The notes: generated from the letters alone by a model not told the origin. A stretch of DNA of 64,000 nucleotides from Micromonospora terminaliae (GCF_009671205.1 NZ_CP045309.1:1426001-1490000), one strand, 5' to 3'. Numbered from the stretch's first letter, positions 39,812 through 49,503 are shown. Numbers and translations: made by a program.

Positions 39812-40852
39812 ATGCGCGCGTGCCGGGTGGGACTGGTCGGAGCCGGCGGGGTGGCACAGCGCCATGCCCGCGTGTTGACCGGCTTCGAGGACGTGGAACT
39901 GCTCGGGGTGACCGATGTCGCCCCGGAAGCGGCGGAGGCGCTCGCCGGCACACACGGCGCCCGGGCCTTCCGCGACGTGGACGACCTGCTGGCCGCCGGC
40001 CCGGACGCCGTGTACGTCTGCGTGCCGCCGTTCGCGCACGGACCGGTCGAGGAGGCGGTGATCGCCGCCGGTGTCCCGATGTTCGTGGAAAAGCCGGTGG
40101 CGCTGGACCTGGAGACGGCCGAGCGGGTCGCCGGGCTGGTCGAGGGGCGTGGCCTGCTCACCGGCGTCGGTCACCACTGGCGCTACCTGCACGTGGTCGA
40201 GGAGGCCCGGCGGCTGCTGGCCGACCGTCCGGTGCGGATGGTCAACGGGGCCTGGTTGGACAAGGTGCCACCGGTCGCCTGGTGGACCCGGCGCGACCGG
40301 TCCGGCGGGCCGGTCGTCGAGCAGGCCGCGCACGTGCTGGACCTGGTCCGGTTGCTGGTGGGCGAGGTGACCGAGGTGACCGCGTACGGCGACGGCACCC
40401 CGCCGCCGGTCGACGGCGCGGACATCGACTCGGTCACGGCGGCCACCCTGCGCTTCGCCTCCGGCGCGGTCGGCACCCTCGCGGCGGCCTGCGTGCTCGG
40501 CTGGAAGCACCGGGCCGGCCTGGAGATCCTCGCCGACGGGCTGGCCCTGTCGCTGGCCGAGGACGGCCTGACCGTCTGCGACGGCGACGGCGAGCGGCAC
40601 CTGCCCGCCGACCCGGACGGCGCCCGGGTGGCCGTCGACCGGGCCTTCGTCGACGCGGTCCGGGGGGTGGGCGACGACGTCCGGGTCCCGTACGCCGAGG
40701 CGCTGCGCACCCACCGGCTCGCCGTGGCGCTGGCCGAGTCGGCGCGTACCGGGCGGGCGGTGGCGCTGCCCACCGGGCCGGCCGCGCGGCTCACCGCCGC
40801 GGTCGCGGACGCCACGCCCGCCGGGCCGACGGGGGTGACCGTCGATGCGTGA
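39812..40852 (+). CDS. Gfo/Idh/MocA-family oxidoreductase
   Basis: The 346-residue protein starts at ATG 39812. The NAD(P)-binding Rossmann domain begins VGLVGAGGVAQRHARVL (GxGxxA-like), and VPMFVEKPVALDLETAERVA holds the EKP motif with the catalytic Lys. The second domain has VVEQAAHVLDLVRLLVG with the conserved His. Family members oxidise sugar or inositol hydroxyls. The stop overlaps the start of the next gene by 8 bp, so the pair likely act on one substrate. Confidence 0.87.
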   Translation: MRACRVGLVGAGGVAQRHARVLTGFEDVELLGVTDVAPEAAEALAGTHGARAFRDVDDLLAAGPDAVYVCVPPFAHGPVEEAVIAAGVPMFVEKPVALDLETAERVAGLVEGRGLLTGVGHHWRYLHVVEEARRLLADRPVRMVNGAWLDKVPPVAWWTRRDRSGGPVVEQAAHVLDLVRLLVGEVTEVTAYGDGTPPPVDGADIDSVTAATLRFASGAVGTLAAACVLGWKHRAGLEILADGLALSLAEDGLTVCDGDGERHLPADPDGARVAVDRAFVDAVRGVGDDVRVPYAEALRTHRLAVALAESARTGRAVALPTGPAARLTAAVADATPAGPTGVTVDA

Positions 40853-41933
40853 CCGGGTGGTGGTGGTCAGCGGGCCGGGCCGGGTCGAGCTGGTCGAGCA
40901 GGACGCGGCCGAGCTGCGCGAGGGCACCTTCCGGGTGGAGACCCTCTTCAGCGGGGTCTCGGCCGGCACCGAGCTGAGCTACGTCAAGGGCACGAACCCC
41001 TACCTCCACGTCACGTGGAACGCCGACCTCGGGCTGTTCCAGCCCGGCGACGCGGGCACGCCGTACCCGGTCACCCGGCTCGGCTACATGCAGGTCGGCC
41101 GGGTGGTGGAGAGCCGCACGCCGGCGGTCGCCGTGGGCACCGTCGGCGCCATGACCTACGGCCACCGCAGCGGCCACGTCGCCGACCCGGTCGCCGAACG
41201 CTTCGTGCCCCTGCCCGACGACCTCGACCCGCTGCTCGGCGTCTACGTCGCGCACATGGGCCCGATCTGTGCCAACGGCCTGCTGCACGCCGCCGCCGAC
41301 CTGTGCGGCACGGACGTCCGCTTGCTCGGCGACGGGGTGCGCGGGCGGCGGGTGGCGGTGGTCGGCAGCGGGGTGGTGGCGCTGCTCACCGCGCTGTTCG
41401 CCCGGCGGCACGGCGCGGCCTCCGTGGTGGTCCTGGACCCCACCCCGGCCCGCCGGGAGGCGGCCGAGGCGCTCGGTCTGGAGACCCTCGACCCCGGCGC
41501 GGACGATCCGGCCGTGGTGCTGAAGACCCGCTGGAACCACGCCGCCGGCGACCGGGGCGCGGACGTGGTCTTCCAGTGCCGCGGCCAGGACTGGGCGCTC
41601 CAGCTCGCGCTGCGCCTGCTACGCCCCCAGGGCACGGTGATCGACCTGGCGTTCTACCAGGCCGGCGCGGACGCCGTCCGGTTGGGCGAGGAGTTCCACC
41701 ACAACGGCCTGTCGCTGCGCTGCGCCCAGATCGGCCGGGTGCCGCGCGGGCTCACCCCCACGTGGGACCGGGAGCGGCTCTCCGCGGAGACCGTCGAACT
41801 GCTGCGCCAGTACGGCGACCTGATCCGCAAGCACCTCGTCTCCGCCGTGGTGCCGCTGGAGGAGGCGCCGGCGGTGCTCACCGACCTGGCCGAGCGGCGC
41901 CGCTCGGACCTGCAGGTGGTGCTCACCGGCTGA
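40845..41933 (+). CDS. Medium-chain (zinc-type) dehydrogenase-like protein
   Basis: The 362-residue protein belongs to the MDR superfamily: TLFSGVSAGTELSYVKGTNP at the N-terminus, RLGYMQVGRVVE in the GroES-like part, and VAVVGSGVVALLTALFARRH as the nucleotide-binding fold. The usual zinc-binding Cys/His (GHE) motif is not evident; this variant resembles MDR proteins paired with Gfo/Idh oxidoreductases in sugar or branched-polyol pathways. It is translationally coupled to the preceding oxidoreductase. Confidence 0.82.
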   Translation: MRDRVVVVSGPGRVELVEQDAAELREGTFRVETLFSGVSAGTELSYVKGTNPYLHVTWNADLGLFQPGDAGTPYPVTRLGYMQVGRVVESRTPAVAVGTVGAMTYGHRSGHVADPVAERFVPLPDDLDPLLGVYVAHMGPICANGLLHAAADLCGTDVRLLGDGVRGRRVAVVGSGVVALLTALFARRHGAASVVVLDPTPARREAAEALGLETLDPGADDPAVVLKTRWNHAAGDRGADVVFQCRGQDWALQLALRLLRPQGTVIDLAFYQAGADAVRLGEEFHHNGLSLRCAQIGRVPRGLTPTWDRERLSAETVELLRQYGDLIRKHLVSAVVPLEEAPAVLTDLAERRRSDLQVVLTG

Positions 41934-41962
41934 GCCTGGGCCGGCCCGGCTACCGTGCTGCC

Positions 41963-43727
41963 ATGAGCACCGACGCCGGCCGCCCGCCCGGGCTCGCGGC
42001 CCTGCTGCCGTACCTGCGCGCCCACCGCGGCACCCTCGTGGCGGTGGGCGTGCTGTCGTTCACCGGCGCGGGGGCGGCGCTGGCCCAGCCCCTGCTCACC
42101 CGGGCCGTGCTCGACCGGATCACCGCCGGCCGCCCGGCGCTCACCCTGGTGGCCGTGCTGGTGGCCCTGGTCGTGGTGGGCGCGCTGCTCGGCGGGCTCC
42201 GCGACTACCTGCTCCAGCGCACCGCCGAGGGGCTCGTGCTGGGCACCCGGCGGCGGCTCGCCGGGCACGTGCTGCGGCTGCCGATCGCCGAGTACGACCG
42301 GCGCCGCACCGGCGACCTGCTCTCCCGGGTCGGCGCGGATACCACGCTGCTGCGGGCCGTGGTCACCTCCGGCCTCTTCGAGACCGTCACGGGCGCGGTC
42401 ATGGTGCTCGGCGCGGGCACCGCCATGCTGCTGCTGGACCCGCTGCTGTTCGGGGTGACCCTCGCCGCTGTCGCGGTCGGCGTCGGCTTCGCCCTCACGG
42501 TCGCCCGGCGGGTCCGCGGGCTGGCCCGGAAGGCCCAGGAACGGGTCGGCGAGATGACCTCGGCCGTCGAGCGGGCCATCTCCGCGGCGCGGACCATCCG
42601 GGCCAGCCGGGCCGAGCGGCGGGAGACGGCCACCGTCGTGGCGAGCGCGACCGACGCGTACGCGGCGGGGCTGCGCGTGGCCCGGGCGCAGGCGGTGGTG
42701 GGCCCGGCCAGCACGGTCACCGTCCAGGGCGCGTTCCTGCTGGTGCTGGCCGTGGGCGGGGCCCGGGTGGCGGCCGGCGCCATCGGCGTGGGCGACCTCG
42801 TGGCCTTCGTGATGTTCCTGTTCTTCCTGGTGCTGCCGCTCGGGCAGGCGGTGCACGCGTACACCCAGTTGCAGAGCGGGCTCGGCGCGCTGGCCCGGAT
42901 CGAGGAGATCCTGGCCGTGCCGGGGGAGGGCGCGGACGAGCGGCGCGCCGCTCACGGCCCGGCCCGGGGCGGCCGGACCGGCGGCGCTGGAGTTCGACCG
43001 GGTCGGCTTCGGCTACCCGGGTGGCCCGCCGGTGCTGCACGAGGTGAGCTTCACCGTGCCGGCCGGCACCCGCACCGCCCTGGTCGGCCCGTCGGGCGCC
43101 GGCAAGTCCACCCTGCTGGCGCTGGTCGAGCGCTTCTACGAGGTGACCGATGGCGCGCTGCGCCTGGACGGGGTCGACGTGCGCGACCTGCCCCGGGACG
43201 CGCTGCGGGCCCGGCTGGGCTACGTCGAGCAGGAAGCCCCCGTGCTCGCCGGCACCCTCCGCGACAACCTGCTGATCACCGCCCCGGACGCCACCGACGA
43301 CCGGCTGCGCGCGGTGCTCGACGAGGTCAACCTCGGGCACCTGGCGGAGCGGACGGCCGACGGGCTGGACGTGCAGGTCGGCGAGGGCGGTGTGCTGCTC
43401 TCCGGCGGGGAGCGGCAGCGGCTGGCCATCGCCCGGGCGCTGCTGGCCGGGCCGCCGGTGCTGCTGCTCGACGAGCCGACCAGCAACCTGGACGCCCGCA
43501 ACGAGGCCGCGCTGCGCCGGGCCATCGACGCCGTCGCGGTGCGCCGGACCCTGCTGATCGTGGCGCACCGCCTCTCCACGGTGGTCGACGCCGACCAGAT
43601 CGTGGTGCTGGACGCCGGCCGGGTGGTCGCCGTCGGCACCCACGACGAGCTGACCTCGACCAGCCCGCTCTACCACGAGCTGGCCACCCACCAGCTCCTC
43701 GTCGGCTCACCGGCGAGAACCGCCTGA
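41963..43727 (+). pseudogene. ABC exporter (membrane domain plus ATPase) interrupted by a frameshift near 42,920-42,965
   Basis: From ATG 41963 the first frame gives a six-helix ABC exporter membrane domain (RAVLDRITAGRPALTLVAVL, FVMFLFFLVLPLGQAVHAYT, then LGALARIEEILAVPGEGADE). The ATPase domain continues one base further on in another frame: AALEFDRVGFGYPGGPPVLH can be read from about 42,980. Walker A is VGPSGAGKSTLL, signature LLSGGERQRLAIARAL, Walker B VLLLDEPTSNLD, H-loop IVAHRLST. Together they would make one normal exporter of about 590 residues. The change of frame equals one extra base (or two missing) in the G/C-rich linker. It may be a real mutation, a sequencing error in a G-run, or ribosomal frameshifting. 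Confidence 0.8.
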
Positions 43728-43818
43728 ACTGCGGGAACAGGCGGAAATCCGGACACCGCCCGGGGGCGGCCCGGCGTGGGTGTCACAATCGGCTCCGATT
43801 CGCGTACCGTTGCCGCTC

Positions 43819-46113
43819 ATGGGTGTGTCGCAACGTCTGAAGACCAGGTTCCGGCGGTTCCTCCAGCGCCCGGGAACGACGGTCGACCTGGCCCCGCTCG
43901 AGAAGCTGCTGCCGGCGATCGAGGCCCGCGAGGCGGAGCTGGAGAAGCTCTCCGACGCGGAGCTGACCGAGGCGGCCGGGCAGGCCACGGGCTACGAGGA
44001 GATCTGCGCGATCGGCCGGGAGGCCGCCCGCCGCGGCCTCGACCAGCGCCCGTACGACGTCCAGCTGCTCGGCGCCATGGCGCTGCTCTCCGGCAAGGTC
44101 GCCGAGATGGCCACCGGTGAGGGCAAGACGCTGACCGCGACCATCGCCGCCTACGGGCACGTCCGGTTGGGCAACGGCCCGGTGCACGTGCTCACCGTCA
44201 ACGACTACCTGGCCCGCCGCGACGCCGAGTGGATGGGCCCGGTCTACGCCCTGCTCGGGCTCAGCGTCGGCTGGGTCAACGAGGCGTCCACCCCCGAGGA
44301 GCGGCGCGCCGCCTACGCCTGCGACGTCACCTACGTGGCGGTCAGCGAGGCCGGCTTCGACTTCCTCCGCGACCAGCTCGTGACCGACCTGGCCGACCGG
44401 GTCCAGCCGCCCATGGGGACCGCGATCGTCGACGAGGCCGACTCGATCCTGATCGACGAGGCCCGGGTGCCCATGGTCCTCGCCGGCGCGGTCCCCGGCG
44501 AGCAGGACCCGGTGCACGCCGCCGCCGCGCTGGTGCGCGGCCTGCGCAAGGGCAGGCACTACACGATCGCCGAGGACGGCCGCAGCGTCGCCTTCACGTC
44601 GGCCGGCCTGGCCACCGTCGAGGCCAAGATGGGTGGCATCGACCTCTACGACGAGGAGCACGTCGCGCAGCTCTCCGCGGTCAACGTGGCGCTGCACGCC
44701 CACGCCCTGCTGCACCGCGACGTCGACTACATCGTGCGGGAGTCCTCGGTCGAGCTGATCGACGAGATGCGCGGCCGGGTGGCCCAGCGCCGCCGCTGGC
44801 CGGACGGGCTCCAGGCGGCGGTCGAGGCCAAGGAGGGCCTGGACGCCACCGCCGAGGGCGAGGTGCTGGGCACCATCACCGTGCAGGCGTACATCGCGCT
44901 CTACCCGAAGGTCTGCGGGATGACCGCGACGGCGGTCCTCGTCGGCGACCAGCTCCGCGAGTTCTTCGGCCTCGAGGTGGCGGTGATCCCGCCGAACACC
45001 CCGTGCGTCCGCGAGGACGAGGCCGACCGGATCTACGCGACCCGGGCCGAGAAGGAGGAGGCGCTGATCGACGAGATCCGGCGCTGCCACGAGGCCGGCC
45101 GCCCGGTGCTCGTCGGCACCCTCGACGTGAAGGAGTCCGAGGGCCTCGCCGCCGGCCTCCACGCGGCCGGGGTCCCCTGCGTGGTGCTCAACGCCAAGAA
45201 CGACGACGAGGAGGCGGAGATCATCGCCGAGGCCGGCGCGTACGGCGCGGTGACCGTCTCCACCCAGATGGCCGGCCGGGGCGTGGACATCCGGCTCGGC
45301 GGCAGCGACCAGGCCGACCGGGAGCGCGTCGCCGAGCTGGGCGGCCTCTACGTGATCGGCAGCGGCCGGCACGACAGCCGCCGGGTCGACGACCAGCTCC
45401 GCGGCCGGGCCGGCCGGCAGGGCGACCCCGGCGGGTCGGTCTTCTTCGTGAGCCTGGAGGACGACCTGGTCGTGCGGCACGCCGGCGACACCGTCCCGGC
45501 GTCCCCGCGGATGAACGCCGACGGCCTGGTCACCGACCCGCAGGTCGACTACGCCGTGGAGCACGCCCAGCGCGTCGCCGAGGGCGTCAACCACGAGATC
45601 CACCGCAACACCTGGCGCTACAGCGTGGTCATCGAGCAGCAGCGCAAGGCGCTCGCCGAGCGCCGGGAGCGGCTGCTGACCAGCGACATCGCGGCCCTCA
45701 TGCTGCTGGAGCGGGTGCCGGAGAAGGCCGGCGAGATGGACGAGGACCTGCTCGCCGAGGTGGCCCGCACGATCGCCCTCTACCACCTCGACCGGCTCTG
45801 GGCCGACCACCTGGCCGAGCTGTCCGAGGTCCGCGAGGGCGTGCACCTGCGGGCGCTGGGCCGGCTCGACCCGCTCGACGAGTTCCACCGCAGCGCGGTC
45901 CCGGCGTTCAACGCGCTGATCCCCGAGATCGAGACGCGGACCATCGCCACGTTCGAGGAGACCGAGTTCTCCGACGGGTGGGAGCCGGACGCCTCGAAGC
46001 TGGTGCGGCCGACCGCCACCTGGACGTACCTGGTGCACGACAACCCGTTCGGCTCGGAGCTGGACCGGCTGATCGCCTCGGTCGGGCGCCGGCTCATCTC
46101 CGGGTCCCGCTGA
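43819..46113 (+). CDS. secA2: Accessory Sec ATPase SecA2
   Basis: The 764-residue motor protein is shorter than housekeeping SecA (about 900) and lacks the C-terminal zinc-binding tail, as usual for actinobacterial SecA2. Walker A is MATGEGKTLTATIAA (residues 98-104), then VHVLTVNDYLARRDAEWMGP, and VDEADSILIDEARVPMVLAG is Walker B. The second motor domain has STQMAGRGVDIRLGGSDQ and the arginine finger region DDQLRGRAGRQGDPGGSVFF. It powers export of a limited set of proteins through SecYEG. ATG 43819 is preferred to an earlier in-frame start at 43780. Confidence 0.93.
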   Translation: MGVSQRLKTRFRRFLQRPGTTVDLAPLEKLLPAIEAREAELEKLSDAELTEAAGQATGYEEICAIGREAARRGLDQRPYDVQLLGAMALLSGKVAEMATGEGKTLTATIAAYGHVRLGNGPVHVLTVNDYLARRDAEWMGPVYALLGLSVGWVNEASTPEERRAAYACDVTYVAVSEAGFDFLRDQLVTDLADRVQPPMGTAIVDEADSILIDEARVPMVLAGAVPGEQDPVHAAAALVRGLRKGRHYTIAEDGRSVAFTSAGLATVEAKMGGIDLYDEEHVAQLSAVNVALHAHALLHRDVDYIVRESSVELIDEMRGRVAQRRRWPDGLQAAVEAKEGLDATAEGEVLGTITVQAYIALYPKVCGMTATAVLVGDQLREFFGLEVAVIPPNTPCVREDEADRIYATRAEKEEALIDEIRRCHEAGRPVLVGTLDVKESEGLAAGLHAAGVPCVVLNAKNDDEEAEIIAEAGAYGAVTVSTQMAGRGVDIRLGGSDQADRERVAELGGLYVIGSGRHDSRRVDDQLRGRAGRQGDPGGSVFFVSLEDDLVVRHAGDTVPASPRMNADGLVTDPQVDYAVEHAQRVAEGVNHEIHRNTWRYSVVIEQQRKALAERRERLLTSDIAALMLLERVPEKAGEMDEDLLAEVARTIALYHLDRLWADHLAELSEVREGVHLRALGRLDPLDEFHRSAVPAFNALIPEIETRTIATFEETEFSDGWEPDASKLVRPTATWTYLVHDNPFGSELDRLIASVGRRLISGSR

Positions 46114-46122
46114 CCGTCCGCG

Positions 46123-46166
46123 AGGGGTCCCTTCCGCCGGCTACCGCGCCGGAAGGGACCCCTTTT
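46123..46166. terminator. Terminator after secA2
   Basis: A perfect 13-bp stem (46123-46135 with 46151-46163), a 15-base loop and a TTTT tail start 10 bp beyond the secA2 stop. This is one of the few terminators here with a T-run. Confidence 0.85.
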
Positions 46167-46232
46167 GCGCGGTTTCGATGCCCATCTGGGAGGGTAGTAG
46201 GCCGGGGCTTCGAGTCAGGGAGAGTAGCGACC

Positions 46233-46307
46233 ATGGGACAGGCAACGGCGCCGGACGGGTACACCGCGTGGACGGACGCGGAGGTGGCGGAGGCCGTGGC
46301 CCGGTGA
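46233..46307 (+). CDS. 24-residue leader ORF coupled to the GAF-ANTAR gene
   Basis: ATG 46233 follows GGGAGAGTAG and encodes 24 residues (MGQATAPDGYTAWTDAEVAE then AVAR). Its TGA at 46305-46307 overlaps the GTG start at 46304 as GTGA. The coupling would make translation of the regulator depend on this short ORF. No homologue is recognised; it may be only a translational lead-in. Confidence 0.5.
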   Translation: MGQATAPDGYTAWTDAEVAEAVAR

Positions 46308-47044
46308 ACCTCGACACGCGGGACCCCATGACCGACACGCTCGAGGTGCTGGAGACCGCCGCGCTGCTGCGCGAGCTGACCGCCGGCCTCATCACCGCTG
46401 CCGGCTTCGACGAGGCGCTGGCCCGGCTGGTCCGGATCGCCCGGGACGCCGTACCCGGGGTGGACTGCTGCGGGTTCACGGCCCTGCGCGCCGGCGAGCC
46501 CGCCGGGGTGGCCGCCTCCGACCCGGAGCGGGCCGAGCTGGACGACCTGCGGCACGGCCCCGACACGCCGGCCATGACCGCCATCCGGCGGCGCGAGATG
46601 ATCACCGCGGCCGACCTGGCCGCGGAGACGCGCTGGCCGGCCTGGGCGGAGCGCGCCCGCGGGCTGGGCGTGCACGGGGTGATCTCCGCGCCGGTGGACG
46701 TGGACGAGCAGGTGATCGGCGCCATCAACCTCTACGCCGAGTCGGCCGCGGCGCTCACCCCCCGGCACCAGCTCACCGCCATGCTCATCGCCGAGCACGC
46801 CGGGCTGTTGCTGGCCGCCACCCGGGACCGGGAGCGGCAGGCGGCCCGGGCCGGCCAGCTCGACACCGCGTCGCTGGCCGACGGTGTCGTGGGGCAGGCC
46901 GTCGGCGTGATCATGACGCAGCGCGGCTGCCCCGCCCCGGAGGCGCTGGACGTGCTCCGCAGCGCGGCTTCCTCGTTGGACATTCCGCTGCGCGAGGTGG
47001 CCGAGCGGCTCGTGCTCACCGTCTCCCGGCCCCGGGACAGTTGA
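46304..47044 (+). CDS. GAF-ANTAR domain regulator
   Basis: The 246-residue protein is read from GTG 46304, 10 bp behind a GGAGG site; ATG 46328 is possible but has no ribosome site. Residues about 20-165 form a GAF domain (RLVRIARDAVPGVDCCGFTA, IGAINLYAESAAALTPRHQ). The C-terminal ANTAR domain (AARAGQLDTASLADGVVGQA, VGVIMTQRGCPAPEALDVLR) is an RNA-binding antitermination module that recognises paired hairpins in leader RNAs. It likely senses a small ligand or redox signal through GAF. Its target leader is not obvious in this window. Confidence 0.87.
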   Translation: MNLDTRDPMTDTLEVLETAALLRELTAGLITAAGFDEALARLVRIARDAVPGVDCCGFTALRAGEPAGVAASDPERAELDDLRHGPDTPAMTAIRRREMITAADLAAETRWPAWAERARGLGVHGVISAPVDVDEQVIGAINLYAESAAALTPRHQLTAMLIAEHAGLLLAATRDRERQAARAGQLDTASLADGVVGQAVGVIMTQRGCPAPEALDVLRSAASSLDIPLREVAERLVLTVSRPRDS

Positions 47045-47120
47045 GCGACATTCGTTTCGTCCCGATGGGCCTCGGGTAGCACCCTGGACTGGTGAGCTGC
47101 TCCGACCTGGGGAGGAACCG

Positions 47121-47624
47121 ATGGAGAGCCGGCTGCGGGTGCAGGGACACCCGATCCAACCGATGCTGGTGACGTTCCCGTTCGGACTGTTCGTCAGCGC
47201 CACGGTCTTCGACCTGGCCGACGTTGCCGGCGGCCCGGCCTTCCTGGGCGAGGTGGGTTACTGGACGGCCGTGGCCGCCCTGGTCGCGGCCGCGCTCGCG
47301 ACGGTCGCCGGGATGGTCGACCTCTGGGACGTGCGGGCCGGCCGGACCCACCGGACCGCGATCACGTTCAACCTGGTCAACGCCGCCATGGCGGCGTTGT
47401 TCCTGCTCACCTGCCTGATCCGGGCCCACGCGCCGCAGCGCGGCGCCACCGGCGTCCAGGTGGCCACCGAACTGCTCGCGCTGGCCGTCGGGTCGGTGGG
47501 GGTGTGGCTGGGTGCCCGGCTCATGCGCCAGTTCGACCGGGGCCGGGCCGCCGAGCCGAGCGGCTTCGAGTCGCTGCCCGACATCCCCGGCGCCACCGTG
47601 GAGATCACCCGGCCCAGGGCCTGA
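47121..47624 (+). CDS. DUF2231 membrane protein
   Basis: This protein has 167 residues; ATG 47121 has GGGGAGG 7 bp upstream. The start QGHPIQPMLVTFPFGLFVSA is the DUF2231 signature, and four hydrophobic segments follow (e.g. YWTAVAALVAAALATVAGMV, LVNAAMAALFLLTCLIRAHA). The conserved His-Pro pair lies in a membrane-spanning region. The function of the family is unknown; members often sit beside redox or haem proteins. Confidence 0.85.
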   Translation: MESRLRVQGHPIQPMLVTFPFGLFVSATVFDLADVAGGPAFLGEVGYWTAVAALVAAALATVAGMVDLWDVRAGRTHRTAITFNLVNAAMAALFLLTCLIRAHAPQRGATGVQVATELLALAVGSVGVWLGARLMRQFDRGRAAEPSGFESLPDIPGATVEITRPRA

Positions 47625-47665
47625 AAACGCTCGTCGAGGCCCGCCGCCCCTGACCCGGCCCGGCG

Positions 47666-48613
47666 TCAGTGCGCGGCGGCGCGGTGGGCGGCCAGCACGT
47701 CGGCGCCGAAGTCGCTGGCCGGGCGGCGCAGCACGGTGTGCGCGTGGTTGCCGTCCTCGGTGGTGTTGTCGTACTCGATCAGCAGGTCGTCGCCCTGGAT
47801 CCGGTAGTAGTGCCGCTGCCCCGGCCCGGCCGGGCCGGCCCAGGCGAAGTGCAGCTCGCCGCCGCCGAGCCGGCCCGCCTCCCGGGCCGCCAGCTCGGGC
47901 GGGAGCCGGTCGAGGTAGAGAGCCACGAGCCGGTCGAGCAGCGCCCGGCCCGTCGGGGTGAGCCGGCCCCGGGGCACGCCGAGCGGGTCGAGCCGCCCCG
48001 GCGCCGTGGGCCGGGTGGCGCTGATGATGTCGGCCGGCGCGTCGTCGGCGACGACCGCGGCGGCCCGGCCGGCCGGCCCCAGCGCGTCGAGCAGTTCCCG
48101 GGCCAGGTCCTCCTCCGGGCCGAGCGGCCGGGAGACCGGCCGGCCGGCGTGCCGGACGGTGGCCGGGTTCGCGCCGAGGAAGATCGGGGCGGGGGAGACC
48201 TGGTCGTCGACCACGGTCATGCTGACCGACAGGTGGTGCCCCTCGAACCGCCACGCCCACCGGTCGTCGCGCACCGGGTCGCCGAAGACGGCCACCCAGT
48301 AGTCGCCGCTGTGCCGGCCGCGCCGCCAGCCTTCCGCCCGGTCGAGCACCTCCTCGAGCGCCACCACGGCCATGGCCTGGGCGTACGCGGCCGGGCTCAG
48401 CGCGGTGGCGAGCAGCCGGTGCGCGGCCTTGCGGGCCGTGCCGTCCAGGTCGGCGAGACTGACGCCGGGGCGGGGCCGGGGCCGGTACTCCAGCCACCGG
48501 CGCGCCGGTTCGTCGTCGAAGTCGTGCCGGGCCCGCTGCCGGGCCGGCTCGTCGAGCGCCGTCAGCAGCGCGCCGGCCGCCGCGCGCATCTGCTCGGGTA
48601 CGGGATCCTCCAC
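47666..48613 (-). CDS. DUF3500 protein
   Basis: The 315-residue protein is read from GTG 48613 with AGGGG 4 bp upstream. Family landmarks are DYWVAVFGDPVRDDRWAWRF, EGHHLSVSMTVVDD, PIFLGANPATVRHAGR, LHFAWAGPAGPGQRHYYRIQ and LLIEYDNTTEDGNHAHTVLR. The frequent His and Asp at conserved places suggest a metal-binding enzyme, but the activity is unknown. It lies 49 bp after the ankyrin-repeat gene on the same strand. Confidence 0.8.
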   Translation of the reverse strand: MEDPVPEQMRAAAGALLTALDEPARQRARHDFDDEPARRWLEYRPRPRPGVSLADLDGTARKAAHRLLATALSPAAYAQAMAVVALEEVLDRAEGWRRGRHSGDYWVAVFGDPVRDDRWAWRFEGHHLSVSMTVVDDQVSPAPIFLGANPATVRHAGRPVSRPLGPEEDLARELLDALGPAGRAAAVVADDAPADIISATRPTAPGRLDPLGVPRGRLTPTGRALLDRLVALYLDRLPPELAAREAGRLGGGELHFAWAGPAGPGQRHYYRIQGDDLLIEYDNTTEDGNHAHTVLRRPASDFGADVLAAHRAAAH

Positions 48614-48662
48614 CGCCCCTGTATACCGCCCCGCCGCCGGCCGCGCCCCGCCACCCGCCCGG

Positions 48663-49058
48663 TCAGCTCCGGCCGCCGAGGAGGGCGAGCATCTCGGGGA
48701 GGTCGAAGAAGCGGGCGGTCTCGACCGCCGACGGGTCGCCGTGTGCGGGGTCGGCGCCGGCGTCCAGCAGGGCCCGGACCGCGTCGGTGTCGCGGCGGAA
48801 CACGGCCGCGGCGAGCGCGGTCTGCCCCCGGTCGTTGGTGCGGGCGGGGTCGGCGCCCCGGGCGAGCAGCGCGCCCACGGTCTCCGCGTGCGCGTGGTAC
48901 GCGGCCAGGATGAGCAGCGTGTCGCCCTTGGCGTTGGTGAGGTTGACCGGCAGCCCCGCGTCCACGTTCGCCGCCAGCTCGTCGGTCGCCCCGGCACGCG
49001 CGAGGTCGAACATCCGGTGGGCGAAGGCGAGCGTCTCGGCGTCGAGTTCCTGGGACAT
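48663..49058 (-). CDS. Ankyrin-repeat protein
   Basis: The 131-residue protein consists mostly of about three ankyrin repeats: KGDTLLILAAYHAHAETVGA, RGQTALAAAVFRRDTDAVRA with LLDAGADPAH, and a partial third at the C-terminus. Such proteins bind other proteins. It is probably co-transcribed with the DUF3500 gene downstream. Confidence 0.88.
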   Translation of the reverse strand: MSQELDAETLAFAHRMFDLARAGATDELAANVDAGLPVNLTNAKGDTLLILAAYHAHAETVGALLARGADPARTNDRGQTALAAAVFRRDTDAVRALLDAGADPAHGDPSAVETARFFDLPEMLALLGGRS

Positions 49059-49125
49059 CCGTCCAGGCTAGTGTGCTCCCACCGCGGCCGCCTGGTAGCT
49101 TGCGCAGCCGGCACGGGGGGCGCGA

Positions 49126-49503
49126 ATGGACGATCGGGTGTACGTCGGCAACGCGGCGGTGGACGGGGCGACCGACGCGGGCTGGTTGCTGGGCCACTTC
49201 AAGCCGCCCGGCGACGTCCGGCACAGCACCGAGGTCGAGGTGAAGTGGGGCGTGCACCCGGCGGGGGAGACCCGCTCGCGGTGGGCCACCGGCGAGCGGC
49301 GCACCGCGCTCCTGGTGCTGATCAGCGGGGCGTTCCGGGTCGAGCTGGCGGACCGCACCGTGGTGCTGCGCGCACCCGGCGACTACGTGGTCTGGGGCCG
49401 GGGCGTGGACCATTCCTGGTACGCCGAGCGCGAGTCGGTGGTGCTGACCGTGCGCTGGCCGTCGGTACCGGGCTACCGGGTGGGCCCCCCGATCCTCCGC
49501 TGA
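49126..49503 (+). CDS. Cupin-like small protein
   Basis: This protein has 125 residues. The predicted fold is a single cupin barrel: VEVKWGVHPAGETRSRWATG, ALLVLISGAFRVELADRTVV and LRAPGDYVVWGRGVDHSWYA are the two cupin boxes, with only some of the usual His/Glu metal ligands (His of VHPAG and DHSW). The function is unknown. Confidence 0.75.
   Translation: MDDRVYVGNAAVDGATDAGWLLGHFKPPGDVRHSTEVEVKWGVHPAGETRSRWATGERRTALLVLISGAFRVELADRTVVLRAPGDYVVWGRGVDHSWYAERESVVLTVRWPSVPGYRVGPPILR

Noticed and set aside
42800..43100. Two separate genes for ABC membrane and ATPase subunits
   Set aside because: The first frame runs straight past the domain border without a stop or a proper end, and the ATPase frame has no own ribosome site before its conserved start. 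One frameshifted exporter gene is simpler.
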